From: Vibrio ordalii ATCC 33509
Lineage (GTDB): Bacteria; Pseudomonadota; Gammaproteobacteria; Enterobacterales; Vibrionaceae
Assembly: GCA_000257205.1 (NCBI GenBank)
Contig: AEZC01000145.1
Coordinates: 1 to 37,659, forward strand
Length of the DNA stretch: 37,659 nt
Direction of reading: 5' to 3'
This document shows, piece after piece, positions 25,162 to 33,762 of this stretch. A model generated the notes under the pieces. It was not told the DNA's origin. It worked only from the letters and a program-made list of their open reading frames with translations, and ran no database searches. Every line of letters starts with the position of its first letter. Position 1 is the first letter of the stretch. The translations under genes and the position numbers were made by a program.

Positions 25162-27204
25162 ATGTCTAATCCACTTCTCACTTTCACGGATTTACCGCCG
25201 TTTTCCGCCATTAAGCCAGAGCATGTGAAGCCTGCGGTTGAGAAAGCGATAGAAGATTGCCGCACCGAAATTGAAAAACGCCTTGTTGGCAATAGCACCC
25301 CAACGTGGCAAAACTTGATTGAACCCATTGAAGAGGTGGATGATCGCTTAAGCCGCATTTGGTCGCCAGTAAGCCACCTTAATTCTGTGCTCAATAGCGA
25401 TGAACTGCGTGATGCGTACGAAAGCTGTTTGCCGCTGCTGTCTGAATACGGCACTTGGGTTGGGCAACATAAAGGCCTGTTTGAAGCCTATAAGAGCATG
25501 AAAGCCAGCGATACTTTTTCCTCGCTCTCTCAAGCGCAGCAAAAAACCATCAATGATGCACTGCGTGATTTTGAGCTATCGGGTATCGGCTTGCCATTGG
25601 CAGAGCAAAAACGGTACGGCGAGATCAGTAAACGTCAATCTGAGTTGGGTTCTAAGTTCTCTAATAACGTACTGGATGCCACGATGGGCTGGACCAAGCA
25701 CATTACCGACGCCAATCAATTAGCGGGCATGCCAGAATCGGCGTTAGCAGCGGCACAAGCGGCGGCGCAAGCCAAAGAGCTCGATGGTTATTTATTAACG
25801 CTCGACATTCCTTCTTATCTGCCAGTGATGACTTATTGCGATAACCAAGCGCTGCGCAAAGAGCTTTATGAAGCGTATGTCACGCGTGCCTCGGATCGCG
25901 GGCCAAATGTGGGCAAGTGGGATAACAGCGAAATCATCGCTGAGAAACTCAAACTGCGTCATGAAATAGCCCGTATGCTCGGTTTTAATACCTACAGTGA
26001 AAAATCACTGGCGACTAAAATGGCGCAAACGCCCGATCAAGTGTTAGGGTTTTTAAATGATTTAGCCACCAAAGTGAAACCGCAAGGTGAGCGTGAAGTA
26101 GAAGAGTTGCGTCAATTTGCGCAGCAAGAGTTTGGCGTGACCACGCTAGAGTTGTGGGATATCGCTTACTACAGCGAAAAACAGAAACAGCACTTGTTTG
26201 ATATTTCAGATGAAGAGCTGCGCCCTTATTTCCCAGAATCGAAAGTGGTGAGCGGCCTATTTGAAGTACTCCACCGCGTATTTGGCATGAGCGTCAAAGA
26301 GCGCTCTGGGGTTGATACTTGGCATCCATCGGTGCGTTTTTTCGATATTTTTGATGCGAAAGGATCACTGCGTGGCAGCTTCTATCTCGACCTGTATGCA
26401 CGCGAACATAAGCGTGGCGGCGCGTGGATGGATGATTGCCGTGGCCGCCGTATCACTCAAAATGGCGAGCTACAAACACCAGTGGCTTATTTGACCTGTA
26501 ACTTTAATCGCCCAATCGGTGATAAACCTGCGTTATTTACTCATGATGAAGTGGTCACTTTGTTCCATGAGTTTGGACACGGGATCCACCACATGTTGAC
26601 TCAAGTTGAAGTGGGTGCGGTATCTGGCATCAACGGTGTACCGTGGGATGCGGTTGAACTGCCCAGTCAGTTCCTTGAAAATTGGTGCTGGGAAGAAGAG
26701 GCGTTAGCGTTTATTTCAGGTCATTACGAAACGGGTGAACCGCTACCGAAAGAAATGCTCGATAAAATGCTCGCGGCGAAAAACTTCCAGTCAGCGATGT
26801 TTATTTTGCGCCAACTTGAATTTGGTTTGTTCGATTTCACCTTGCACACCACTTACGATCCCGAAGTAGGGCCGCAAGTGTTGGAAACTCTTGCCCAAGT
26901 GAAAAAGAAAGTGGCCGTGTTACCAAGCCTTGAATGGAACCGTTTCTCACACAGCTTTAGCCACATCTTTGCTGGCGGTTACAGCGCAGGTTATTACAGC
27001 TACTTATGGGCGGAAGTGCTTTCGGCTGATGCGTTTTCTCGCTTTGAGGAAGAGGGGATTTTTAACCCACAGACTGGGCAAAGTTTCTTGAACAACATCC
27101 TTGAAATGGGTGGTAGTGAAGAGCCGATGGAGCTATTTAAACGCTTTAGAGGCCGCGAGCCGCAAATTGATGCGTTGCTGCGTCATGCGGGGATCGCCGC
27201 GTAG
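25162..27204 (+). CDS. prlC: Oligopeptidase A
   Basis: This 680-residue cytosolic zinc endopeptidase of family M3 degrades short peptides, including cleaved signal peptides. The zinc motif HEFGH falls at residues 469-473, as in E. coli OpdA, and is extended by GIHHML; the third ligand Glu lies in the downstream helix (ELPSQFLENWCWE). AAAAGGA precedes the ATG. Length is normal and the frame intact. An intrinsic terminator follows at 27238. Confidence 0.96.
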   Translation: MSNPLLTFTDLPPFSAIKPEHVKPAVEKAIEDCRTEIEKRLVGNSTPTWQNLIEPIEEVDDRLSRIWSPVSHLNSVLNSDELRDAYESCLPLLSEYGTWVGQHKGLFEAYKSMKASDTFSSLSQAQQKTINDALRDFELSGIGLPLAEQKRYGEISKRQSELGSKFSNNVLDATMGWTKHITDANQLAGMPESALAAAQAAAQAKELDGYLLTLDIPSYLPVMTYCDNQALRKELYEAYVTRASDRGPNVGKWDNSEIIAEKLKLRHEIARMLGFNTYSEKSLATKMAQTPDQVLGFLNDLATKVKPQGEREVEELRQFAQQEFGVTTLELWDIAYYSEKQKQHLFDISDEELRPYFPESKVVSGLFEVLHRVFGMSVKERSGVDTWHPSVRFFDIFDAKGSLRGSFYLDLYAREHKRGGAWMDDCRGRRITQNGELQTPVAYLTCNFNRPIGDKPALFTHDEVVTLFHEFGHGIHHMLTQVEVGAVSGINGVPWDAVELPSQFLENWCWEEEALAFISGHYETGEPLPKEMLDKMLAAKNFQSAMFILRQLEFGLFDFTLHTTYDPEVGPQVLETLAQVKKKVAVLPSLEWNRFSHSFSHIFAGGYSAGYYSYLWAEVLSADAFSRFEEEGIFNPQTGQSFLNNILEMGGSEEPMELFKRFRGREPQIDALLRHAGIAA

Positions 27205-27237
27205 TCACGCGCTTGAAAGGCGATGAAGCTCGAATTA

Positions 27238-27262
27238 GCCCACCTTTGCGGTGGGCTTTTCA
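27238..27262 (+). terminator. Intrinsic terminator of prlC
   Basis: GCCCACC-TTTGC-GGTGGGC followed by TTTTCATTTTT, 34 bases after the prlC stop. Confidence 0.92.
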
Positions 27263-27318
27263 TTTTTGAATGCCCAGAAAAATATGATAGAGACGAGCAT
27301 CTTGCCGCGATTTGAGGT

Positions 27319-27350
27319 TATAATCTGGGCAATTATGTATAAATAACCAG
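27319..27350 (+). promoter_or_regulatory. uvrD promoter -10 and LexA-like SOS box
   Basis: A consensus -10 TATAAT lies at 27319-27324; no good -35 is visible at the right spacing. ATGTATAAATAACCAG at 27335-27350 aligns with the E. coli uvrD SOS box, differing from the CTGT-N8-CCAG form at the first base. It sits just downstream of the predicted transcription start, where LexA would block the promoter. SOS induction of uvrD is established in E. coli and inferred here. Confidence 0.7.
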
Positions 27351-27360
27351 TAGCTTAGCC

Positions 27361-29535
27361 ATGATGGATCCTTCTCTCTTACTCGACGGTCTCAACGATA
27401 AACAGCGCGAAGCGGTTGCCGCGCCTTTAGAAAACTTGCTGGTGCTTGCCGGAGCGGGGAGTGGTAAAACCCGAGTATTGGTGCATCGCATTGCTTGGCT
27501 TATCTCGGTTGAAAACGCCTCGCCTTTTTCAGTGATGTCGGTGACTTTTACCAACAAAGCGGCGGCGGAAATGCGTGGCCGAATTGAAGAGTTGATGATG
27601 GGCAGTGCATCGGGCATGTGGAATGGTACCTTCCACGGTATTTGCCACCGTATTTTACGCGCTCACTATCTCGATGCTCGCCTGCCAGAGGATTTTCAGA
27701 TCCTCGATTCTGAAGATCAACTGCGTTTGCTGCGCCGCTTAATCAAAGCACAAAACCTAGATGAGAAGCAGTGGCCAACGCGCCAGGTGTGCTGGTGGAT
27801 TAACGGTAAAAAAGATGAAGGTCTTCGTCCTAAGCACATCGATGCGTACCGCGATCCCGTGACTCAAACCTATTTGCAGCTTTATTCCGCGTACCAAGAG
27901 GCGTGCGATCGCGCAGGCTTGGTCGATTTTGCCGAAATTTTGCTGCGTTGCCACGAGATGTTGCGTGATAAGCAGCACATTCGTGAACATTATCAAGCGC
28001 GCTTTAAACACATCTTGGTCGACGAATTTCAAGACACCAATAACATCCAATACGCGTGGCTGCGCATGATGGCTGGGCGCGATTGCCACGTGATGATCGT
28101 CGGTGATGATGATCAGTCCATTTATGGCTGGCGTGGTGCCAAAATTGAAAACCTCGACAAATTCACGCAGGAATTTCCGAGCGTTAATACCATTCGTTTA
28201 GAGCAAAACTACCGTTCAACCAAAACCATTTTGCAAGCCTCGAACGCACTGATCGCGAACAACACCGAACGAATGGGTAAAGAGCTCTGGACCGATGGCA
28301 GCGAAGGCGAGCCGATTTCTATCTATTCGGCTTACAACGATCTTGATGAGGCGCGTTTTACCGTCAATAAAATCAAAGAGTGGCGAGATAAAGGTGGCGC
28401 ATTAGAAGATTGTGCGATGCTTTATCGCAACAACGCCCAATCTCGTGTTTTGGAAGAAGCCTTGATTCAAGCAGGCTTGCCCTATCGCATCTACGGCGGC
28501 ATGCGCTTCTTCGAGCGCCAAGAGATCAAAGATGCGTTAAGTTACTTGCGTTTGATGTCTAACCGCAATGATGATTCGGCCTTTGAGCGAGTCGTAAATA
28601 CGCCACCGCGTGGCTTAGGTGATAAAACGCTGGAAACCATTCGTTTTGCGGCGCGAGATCGCGGCTGTACCTTGTGGCAAGCGAGCCTTGTGTTGTTGGA
28701 AGAAAAAGTGCTCACAGGACGTGCGGCAAGCGCATTAAGCCGGTTTATTGAACTTGTCAATGCCCTTGAAGATGATAGCGCTGAGATGCCGCTACACAGT
28801 CAAACTGACCATGTAATCAAAACCTCTGGCTTGTTTGAGATGTATCAGCTTGAAAAGGGTGAAAAGTCCAAAGCCAGAATTGAAAACTTGGAAGAACTAG
28901 TCACCGCAACACGCCAATTTGAAAAACCAGAAGAAGCGGATGAGATGAGCATGTTGACGGCCTTTTTAACCCACGCAGCGCTGGAAGCGGGCGAAGGGCA
29001 GGCTGACGAGTTTGATGATGCCGTACAGTTAATGACACTGCACAGCGCGAAAGGGTTAGAGTTCCCGTTGGTGTTTATGGTTGGCGTTGAAGAGGGCATG
29101 TTCCCTAGCCAAATGTCGGCCGAAGAAGCGGGGCGATTGGAAGAGGAGCGCCGTTTGTGTTACGTCGGAATGACGCGCGCCATGCAAAAGCTCTACATTA
29201 CTTACGCTGAAATTCGCCGTTTATACGGTCAGGATAAATACCATAAGCCGTCACGCTTTATCCGTGAGCTGCCAGAACACTGCCTTGATGAAGTGCGTAT
29301 GAAAGCGCAAGTGAGCCGACCAAGCAGTGCCGGGCGTTTTAGTCAAACAGCGGTCAAAGAGAACTTTAACGAGACGGGTTTTAGCTTGGGCGCACGCGTG
29401 AAACACCCTATTTTTGGTGAAGGAACCATCATTAATTTCGAAGGTAGTGGCCCGCAAAGTCGAGTGCAAGTCGCTTTTAACGGTGAAGGCATTAAATGGC
29501 TAGTGACTGCTTATGCCAAGCTAGAGAAAGTGTAA
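27361..29535 (+). CDS. uvrD: DNA helicase II
   Basis: This 724-residue superfamily 1 helicase acts in nucleotide excision repair and methyl-directed mismatch repair. The helicase motifs appear in order: Walker A GAGSGKT (about 31-37), DEFQDTNN (motif II, about 220), GDDDQSIYGWRGA (motif III, about 248), QNYRST (motif IV), LMTLHSAKGLEFP (motif V, about 560) and YVGMTRAM (motif VI, about 600). The C-terminal residues IFGEGTIINFEG resemble the Tudor-like tail of UvrD/PcrA. Two tandem ATGs (27361, 27364) are possible starts. It is convergent with the Csr-type RNA gene. Confidence 0.96.
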   Translation: MMDPSLLLDGLNDKQREAVAAPLENLLVLAGAGSGKTRVLVHRIAWLISVENASPFSVMSVTFTNKAAAEMRGRIEELMMGSASGMWNGTFHGICHRILRAHYLDARLPEDFQILDSEDQLRLLRRLIKAQNLDEKQWPTRQVCWWINGKKDEGLRPKHIDAYRDPVTQTYLQLYSAYQEACDRAGLVDFAEILLRCHEMLRDKQHIREHYQARFKHILVDEFQDTNNIQYAWLRMMAGRDCHVMIVGDDDQSIYGWRGAKIENLDKFTQEFPSVNTIRLEQNYRSTKTILQASNALIANNTERMGKELWTDGSEGEPISIYSAYNDLDEARFTVNKIKEWRDKGGALEDCAMLYRNNAQSRVLEEALIQAGLPYRIYGGMRFFERQEIKDALSYLRLMSNRNDDSAFERVVNTPPRGLGDKTLETIRFAARDRGCTLWQASLVLLEEKVLTGRAASALSRFIELVNALEDDSAEMPLHSQTDHVIKTSGLFEMYQLEKGEKSKARIENLEELVTATRQFEKPEEADEMSMLTAFLTHAALEAGEGQADEFDDAVQLMTLHSAKGLEFPLVFMVGVEEGMFPSQMSAEEAGRLEEERRLCYVGMTRAMQKLYITYAEIRRLYGQDKYHKPSRFIRELPEHCLDEVRMKAQVSRPSSAGRFSQTAVKENFNETGFSLGARVKHPIFGEGTIINFEGSGPQSRVQVAFNGEGIKWLVTAYAKLEKV

Positions 29536-29547
29536 GATTTACGAGAA

Positions 29548-29580
29548 AAGAAAAACCCCGAGGGCTTACGCCCTGCGGGG
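29548..29580 (-). terminator. Terminator of the Csr-type RNA
   Basis: On the minus strand CCCCGCAGGG-CGTAAG-CCCTCGGGG (one mismatch in the stem) is followed by TTTTTCTTTT. On the plus strand no T-run follows, so it belongs to the RNA gene rather than to uvrD. Confidence 0.92.
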
Positions 29581-29962
29581 TTATAGTCTTACTTGCAGCA
29601 ATCCAGCTACGAAAGTGCTCCATGCATCAAATCCATGATAGTGGCTGAATTCCGTCAGCTTAATCCGTTCTTCGCCTTCCTAGCGGTGTCCTTGGGTGAC
29701 TTCCTAGTCTGCTAACCATCCACGTTAGCGCGCTTCACTTGTTCCTTGAGCGGTGTCCTTTACATCATCCTGATGTTCAGTCCTTGCCTCGTCCAGAGGT
29801 GTCCATTGTCTTTCCTTAGTAGTAACCATCCTAGCTACTATTGCGTCCATTCAATGTCCAATTTGCTTTCCGTGCCGACTGTCATCCTGAGCAGCCGTCT
29901 CTTCATCCTGAAGATGACCAATCCGTGGTGCTTTCCTGTTCCGTGTCAGAATCCTTCCAACA
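29548..29962 (-). ncRNA. CsrB/RsmB-family CsrA-sequestering RNA
   Basis: On the minus strand, a promoter (29969-29996) and an intrinsic terminator (29556-29580 plus U-run) bound a transcript of about 415 nt. It contains about 27 GGA motifs, many as AGGA, AAGGA or CAGGATG. Several sit in loops of small hairpins, for example ACATC-AGGA-TGATGT, TCTTC-AGGAT-GAAGA and GCTAAC-GTGGATG-GTTAGC. This is the hallmark of RNAs that titrate CsrA away from its targets. A VarA/GacA-type palindrome lies about 165 bp upstream. Vibrio species carry several such RNAs (csrB, csrC, csrD). I cannot tell which paralogue this is, so no symbol is given. Short open frames across it on the plus strand are chance. Confidence 0.93.
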
Positions 29963-29968
29963 AGGTTC

Positions 29969-29996
29969 ATATTACCCGTCTCTAATTTATCGGCAA
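29969..29996 (-). promoter_or_regulatory. Promoter of the Csr-type RNA
   Basis: Reading the minus strand: -35 TTGCCG (29996-29991), 16-bp spacer, -10 TAATAT (29974-29969). Transcription should start near 29962. This is a near-consensus sigma-70 promoter. Confidence 0.75.
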
Positions 29997-30118
29997 TGCT
30001 TGAGAAACGCTTTTCTCGCAAATTATTTCATGATTTTTTTGTTTCTCATTTAAAATCAATGGCTTGTTGTTTTTAGTGCTGTTTTTTCTACTCAAAAAGC
30101 GATATTTGCTCACTCGTT

Positions 30119-30136
30119 TGTAAGAGATCTCGCACA
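30119..30136. promoter_or_regulatory. VarA/GacA (UvrY) binding site upstream of the Csr-type RNA
   Basis: TGTAAGAGATCTCGCACA is an 18-bp near-palindrome with one mismatched pair. It matches the GacA/UvrY upstream activating sequence described for csrB/rsm RNA genes (TGTAAG-N6-CTTACA type). Its centre lies about 165 bp upstream of the predicted RNA start, the usual distance. It implies activation by the VarS/VarA two-component system, encoded elsewhere. Confidence 0.85.
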
Positions 30137-30158
30137 AAGCGGATCGCGGATCGCTGCA

Positions 30159-30818
30159 TCAATGGCTAAGGCTAAGCATGGCTTGCAGTAAAATAAGTCC
30201 ACCGATGAGCGTAAAAATAACGCCACATACTCCATCAATATACACAGTGAGTGACTGTAAACGTTTTTGTAGGCGCGCGGTAGAGAGCATCCACGCTAAG
30301 ATTGAGAACCAGATGAAGAAGATCCCCCAAAGAATCAATAAGGCGATGCTTTTTCCGGAGAAAGACATTCCTACGGGTACTAAGCTTGACATTAAGCTGA
30401 TAAAAAAGACTAAGGCTTTCGGATTAAAAAGATTAGTGATAAAACCGCGAGAAAAGGCTTGGCGTTGATTATCGATCAAACGATGGCGCTCATTATTTAG
30501 GTCAACAGCTTGTGGTGATCGCCAGTGGCTATAGGTAGATTTGAGTGCGCCGAAACCTAAATAAAATAAATAACTCCCGCCCGCCAGTTGTACCACCGCA
30601 AACAAAGTTGGTTGCTGATGCACCAAATAGCTTATTCCTGTGAGGCTCAGCAGTGAGTGAATTAAAATGCCGCACGATAACCCAAGAGCAATAAAAACCC
30701 CGGTTTTTCGACCGTAACGGGTAGCATTTTGTACTACTAGGGCGACATCTGGCCCGGGGCTCAATAGCGCCATGAAATGTACGCCAGCTAAGGTGACCAA
30801 TATAGAAAGTTCGTTCAT
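30159..30818 (-). CDS. LysE/RhtB-family amino-acid exporter
   Basis: This 219-residue inner-membrane protein has the six-helix pattern of the RhtB/LysE family and its signature opening, with HFMALLSPGPDVALVVQNATRYGRK at about residues 15-39. It should export an amino acid or related metabolite. GAGGAG lies 6 bases before the ATG. It lies 73 bases downstream of the araC-type gene on the same strand, probably one operon in which the regulator controls the exporter. Substrate is unknown. Confidence 0.9.
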   Translation of the reverse strand: MNELSILVTLAGVHFMALLSPGPDVALVVQNATRYGRKTGVFIALGLSCGILIHSLLSLTGISYLVHQQPTLFAVVQLAGGSYLFYLGFGALKSTYSHWRSPQAVDLNNERHRLIDNQRQAFSRGFITNLFNPKALVFFISLMSSLVPVGMSFSGKSIALLILWGIFFIWFSILAWMLSTARLQKRLQSLTVYIDGVCGVIFTLIGGLILLQAMLSLSH

Positions 30819-30891
30819 GTATTCTCCTCATGTTTGACGGTGAGTATGCGTGGAGAAAACGTGCTTGCCTTGTAAATTACTGACAGTTTGG

Positions 30892-31698
30892 CTAGTAAAG
30901 TGTACGGTTGACGGCGGAAGGGGCGATGCCAAAAGTTGCTTTGAACGCCTTACTGAAATGGGCTTGATCATAAAAACCGACTTGATAGGCGACTTCAGTG
31001 CTAGAGGCTCCGGTTTTCAACAATTTCATCGCTTGCTCTAAACGTAAACGCAATAACCACGCATAAGGTGTGATGCCCGTTTGCGCCTTGAAATGGCGCT
31101 GAAACTGAGTGGGTGAAAGCTGGCAAAGCTGAGCGAGCTGTTCAAGGCGGATCGGTTGGTCGAGTTGACTGAGTGCCCACTCTTTCAGCGTGGCGAGGTT
31201 GCGCTGGCCAAGCGGTTTAACCTCCGGCAGTTTCAAGTGGCTATAGCGTTCAAGTAAAGGTGTGAACCCTTGGTAGGGTAAGCAATCTTTAGCGAGTTGA
31301 CTAAGCTTATCCTGCTTCATGGTGTGATGAAGTTGCAGCAGTGAGCAAAAAAGTGGCGCGTCATCGACTATTAACTGATCAAAACCCAGCACTTGTTCGA
31401 TCTGCTTGGCTTCTAAGGTTTGCTGTAGCCAAGTGGGTTCAATGGCAAACACTTGCACTTGGTAGCCAGAGCCATTGTGCGCTTGCCCATCGTGCAGTTC
31501 ATCTGGCGACATCAGAACTACGCCGCCCCGTTGTACCTGATGCCAAGCGCCTTGGTGGTAGAAGCGCTGCGTTCCTTGAGTGATAAGGCCAATATGAATA
31601 TCAAGATGGTAGTGGCGATCAAACGCAAACTGACGATAGTCTGCATCAATCAGACCGATCGCAGGATAGGCCGTTTGGCTGTAGCTCACTTTATCCAT
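30892..31698 (-). CDS. AraC-family transcriptional regulator
   Basis: This is a protein of about 268 residues. The N-terminal cupin-like sensor domain contains HYHLDIHIGLITQGTQRFYH and SPDELHDG. The C-terminal double helix-turn-helix runs about 165-262 (LEQLAQLCQLSPTQFQRHFK, then TEVAYQVGFYDQAHFSKAFK). The first has the classic PhxxhF core and the second the FSRxFK-type helix. I chose the ATG at 31698; a TTG nine bases upstream is the alternative. It lies upstream of the LysE exporter and probably activates it in response to an amino acid. Confidence 0.9.
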   Translation of the reverse strand: MDKVSYSQTAYPAIGLIDADYRQFAFDRHYHLDIHIGLITQGTQRFYHQGAWHQVQRGGVVLMSPDELHDGQAHNGSGYQVQVFAIEPTWLQQTLEAKQIEQVLGFDQLIVDDAPLFCSLLQLHHTMKQDKLSQLAKDCLPYQGFTPLLERYSHLKLPEVKPLGQRNLATLKEWALSQLDQPIRLEQLAQLCQLSPTQFQRHFKAQTGITPYAWLLRLRLEQAMKLLKTGASSTEVAYQVGFYDQAHFSKAFKATFGIAPSAVNRTLY

Positions 31699-31822
31699 AG
31701 AGACCAAAATTTAGGGTTGAATAATACAAGCTTAGCCAGCCATGTCGCTACTGTCTTGTAAAAAATGATCACAGAACTCTGGCTGGTTTTGAGCGGTTTG
31801 GCATAAACGAAGCGTAGAAAAC

Positions 31823-31849
31823 GGTTGGCGCGTGTTTATCTCGCCAACC
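31823..31849 (-). terminator. Terminator downstream of ggt
   Basis: GGTTGGCG-N11-CGCCAACC forms a perfect 8-bp stem. On the minus strand it is followed by GTTTTCT, 20 bases past the ggt stop. It separates ggt from the araC-lysE pair. Confidence 0.75.
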
Positions 31850-31868
31850 GAGACTATATTACAGAGCG

Positions 31869-33623
31869 TTATTCTCCGATGGCGACACCTTCACGGCGTG
31901 GATCAGCAGCGCCTTCAAGACCTTGCTCTGTAATACGAATGGCGTGTAGCCCAGAATTGAGATCTCGGATCGCCACTTTCGCTCCCATACTTTCTAGCGC
32001 CGGTTTGAATTGTTCTGCTTGAGTCCCTTTTTCTAATTCCATTTCACCAAAACGATTTAACACATGCGGTTGGCTGATTGCAGCCTGAATATCCATACCC
32101 CACTGCAAATGAGCGATTAATGCTTGTGCTACATAACCAATGATGCGGCTACCCCCCGGAGAGCCAATGGCGAGATAGGGTTGGTTATTGTGTAGTACGA
32201 CGGTCGGAGCCATTGAAGAGCGAGGGCGCTTACCTGGCTCAAGGCGATTAGCGATGGGACGACCATCACTGTGGGTAGCAAAGGAAAAATCGGTTAGCTC
32301 ATTATTGAGTAAAAAGCCGCGCACAAAGAGGCGAGAGCCAAACGCGTTTTCGATTGAGGTCGTGTACGACACGACATTACCTTCACGATCGACAATATTA
32401 AAGTGGCTAGTGGACGGTAATTCAATCGATTGATCTGGGCTACGCAGTTGTGCGTTGTGCCAAGGTGGGTTACCTGCTTCAGCGCTGGTCAGCGCTTTGC
32501 CAGGTTGAATGAGTTGAGCTCGTTCAGCAAGATAGCTTTTATCTAATAAACCTTGCGTTGGGACGGGAACATAATCTTGATCCGCCATGTGCAAGCCACG
32601 ATCGGCAAAGGCCAATCGAGAGGCATCGCCCAACACCTGCCAAGAGTTCACCTCTTTGGCTCCCCAGCCTTTTAAATCATATTGTTCGGTGATCGACAAA
32701 ATTTGGCCCACAGTGAGTGCACCTGAACTGGGCAAGCCCATACCACACACTTGATAGCTTTGGTAAGGCGCACAAATCGGCTCACGCTGTTTGACTTGGT
32801 AAGTATCAAAATCTTGTTGGGCAAGTACACCGGGATTACCTGCTGCATTTTGTACGGTATGAATAATGTCTTTGGCTATATCACCTTGATAGAAGGCTTT
32901 TGCTCCATGTTTCGCGATAGCATTCAGCGTGGCGGCATATTCAGGGTTTTTCAGTAAGGTGCCCGTTTTCAGTGGGTCACCCTGCGCGTCGAAGAAATAC
33001 GCTTTGGTGGCCGGAAAGCGGCTTAAGCGTTGTTTATCTTCCGCAATTAAGGTGGCAAGGCGAGGGCTGATTTCAAACCCTCTTTGCGCAAGTGCCACTA
33101 CGGGCTCAATCAGGCGAGTCCATTCCAGCTTGCCGTATTGGCGATGGGTTTCCCACAGCAACTTAACGGTGCCGGGTGTGCCGACTGAGCGACCTCCCAC
33201 AACAGCATCGTAAAATTGCAGTGGTTTTCCGGTGCTATCTAAAAAGAGATTTGGCGTGGCATTGAGTGGCGCGGTTTCTCGGCCATCAAAGGTAGTGAGT
33301 GCTTTTTTCTTGGCATCCCAGTAGACCAAAAATGAGCCGCCGCCGATACCTGAAGATTGGGGCTCAACCAGTCCGAGCATCAATTGTGTCGTTACCATGG
33401 CATCGATCGCATTACCCCCTTGGCGTAAAATATCAGCGCCGGCTTCGGTGGCCAAAGGATTGGCGGCTGTCACCATCCAGTGTTTGGCTTTAACCAACTG
33501 TTTTTGTTCAAAACCACTACTTTGTTCAGGTGCAAAAGCATCGGCTGCCTGATCAGAGGCAGCTTGCGCAGAAACAGCAAAAATCAAGGCTGGAAGAGTC
33601 AATCGTGTGTGAGTCAAGAGCAT
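31869..33623 (-). CDS. ggt: Gamma-glutamyltranspeptidase precursor
   Basis: This 584-residue periplasmic Ntn-hydrolase cleaves gamma-glutamyl bonds of glutathione. A signal peptide covers about residues 1-21 (cleavage near AQA-A). The self-processing threonine, the new N-terminus of the small subunit, is Thr405 in PSTSHFNIVD, aligned with Thr391 of E. coli Ggt. The substrate-binding Arg is in TFDGRETAP, the catalytic loop in FLLNNELTDFS and the oxyanion region in IGSPGGSRII. I chose the ATG at 33623 because GGAG lies 6 bases upstream; two in-frame ATGs lie 6 and 12 bases earlier. It is monocistronic. With gor in the same window it touches glutathione metabolism, but the two genes are 8 kb apart. 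Confidence 0.95.
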   Translation of the reverse strand: MLLTHTRLTLPALIFAVSAQAASDQAADAFAPEQSSGFEQKQLVKAKHWMVTAANPLATEAGADILRQGGNAIDAMVTTQLMLGLVEPQSSGIGGGSFLVYWDAKKKALTTFDGRETAPLNATPNLFLDSTGKPLQFYDAVVGGRSVGTPGTVKLLWETHRQYGKLEWTRLIEPVVALAQRGFEISPRLATLIAEDKQRLSRFPATKAYFFDAQGDPLKTGTLLKNPEYAATLNAIAKHGAKAFYQGDIAKDIIHTVQNAAGNPGVLAQQDFDTYQVKQREPICAPYQSYQVCGMGLPSSGALTVGQILSITEQYDLKGWGAKEVNSWQVLGDASRLAFADRGLHMADQDYVPVPTQGLLDKSYLAERAQLIQPGKALTSAEAGNPPWHNAQLRSPDQSIELPSTSHFNIVDREGNVVSYTTSIENAFGSRLFVRGFLLNNELTDFSFATHSDGRPIANRLEPGKRPRSSMAPTVVLHNNQPYLAIGSPGGSRIIGYVAQALIAHLQWGMDIQAAISQPHVLNRFGEMELEKGTQAEQFKPALESMGAKVAIRDLNSGLHAIRITEQGLEGAADPRREGVAIGE

Positions 33624-33762
33624 GCCCATCTCCATTGGGTTGTGATGAAGATGTTATGTTATCGTTTTACGGTTGTTATTTGCCAGTCAGTTGTGCTTGG
33701 AATGTTCGATTTATGCCACGATGTCTCAGGATTGGATAATAAGGCAATAGCACCTAATCGGT

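Noticed and set aside
29746..30053. Two short plus-strand open frames (79 and 70 codons) downstream of uvrD
   Set aside because: They lie across the Csr-type RNA gene, have no ribosome-binding site and read as low-information sequence. The RNA explains the stretch better.
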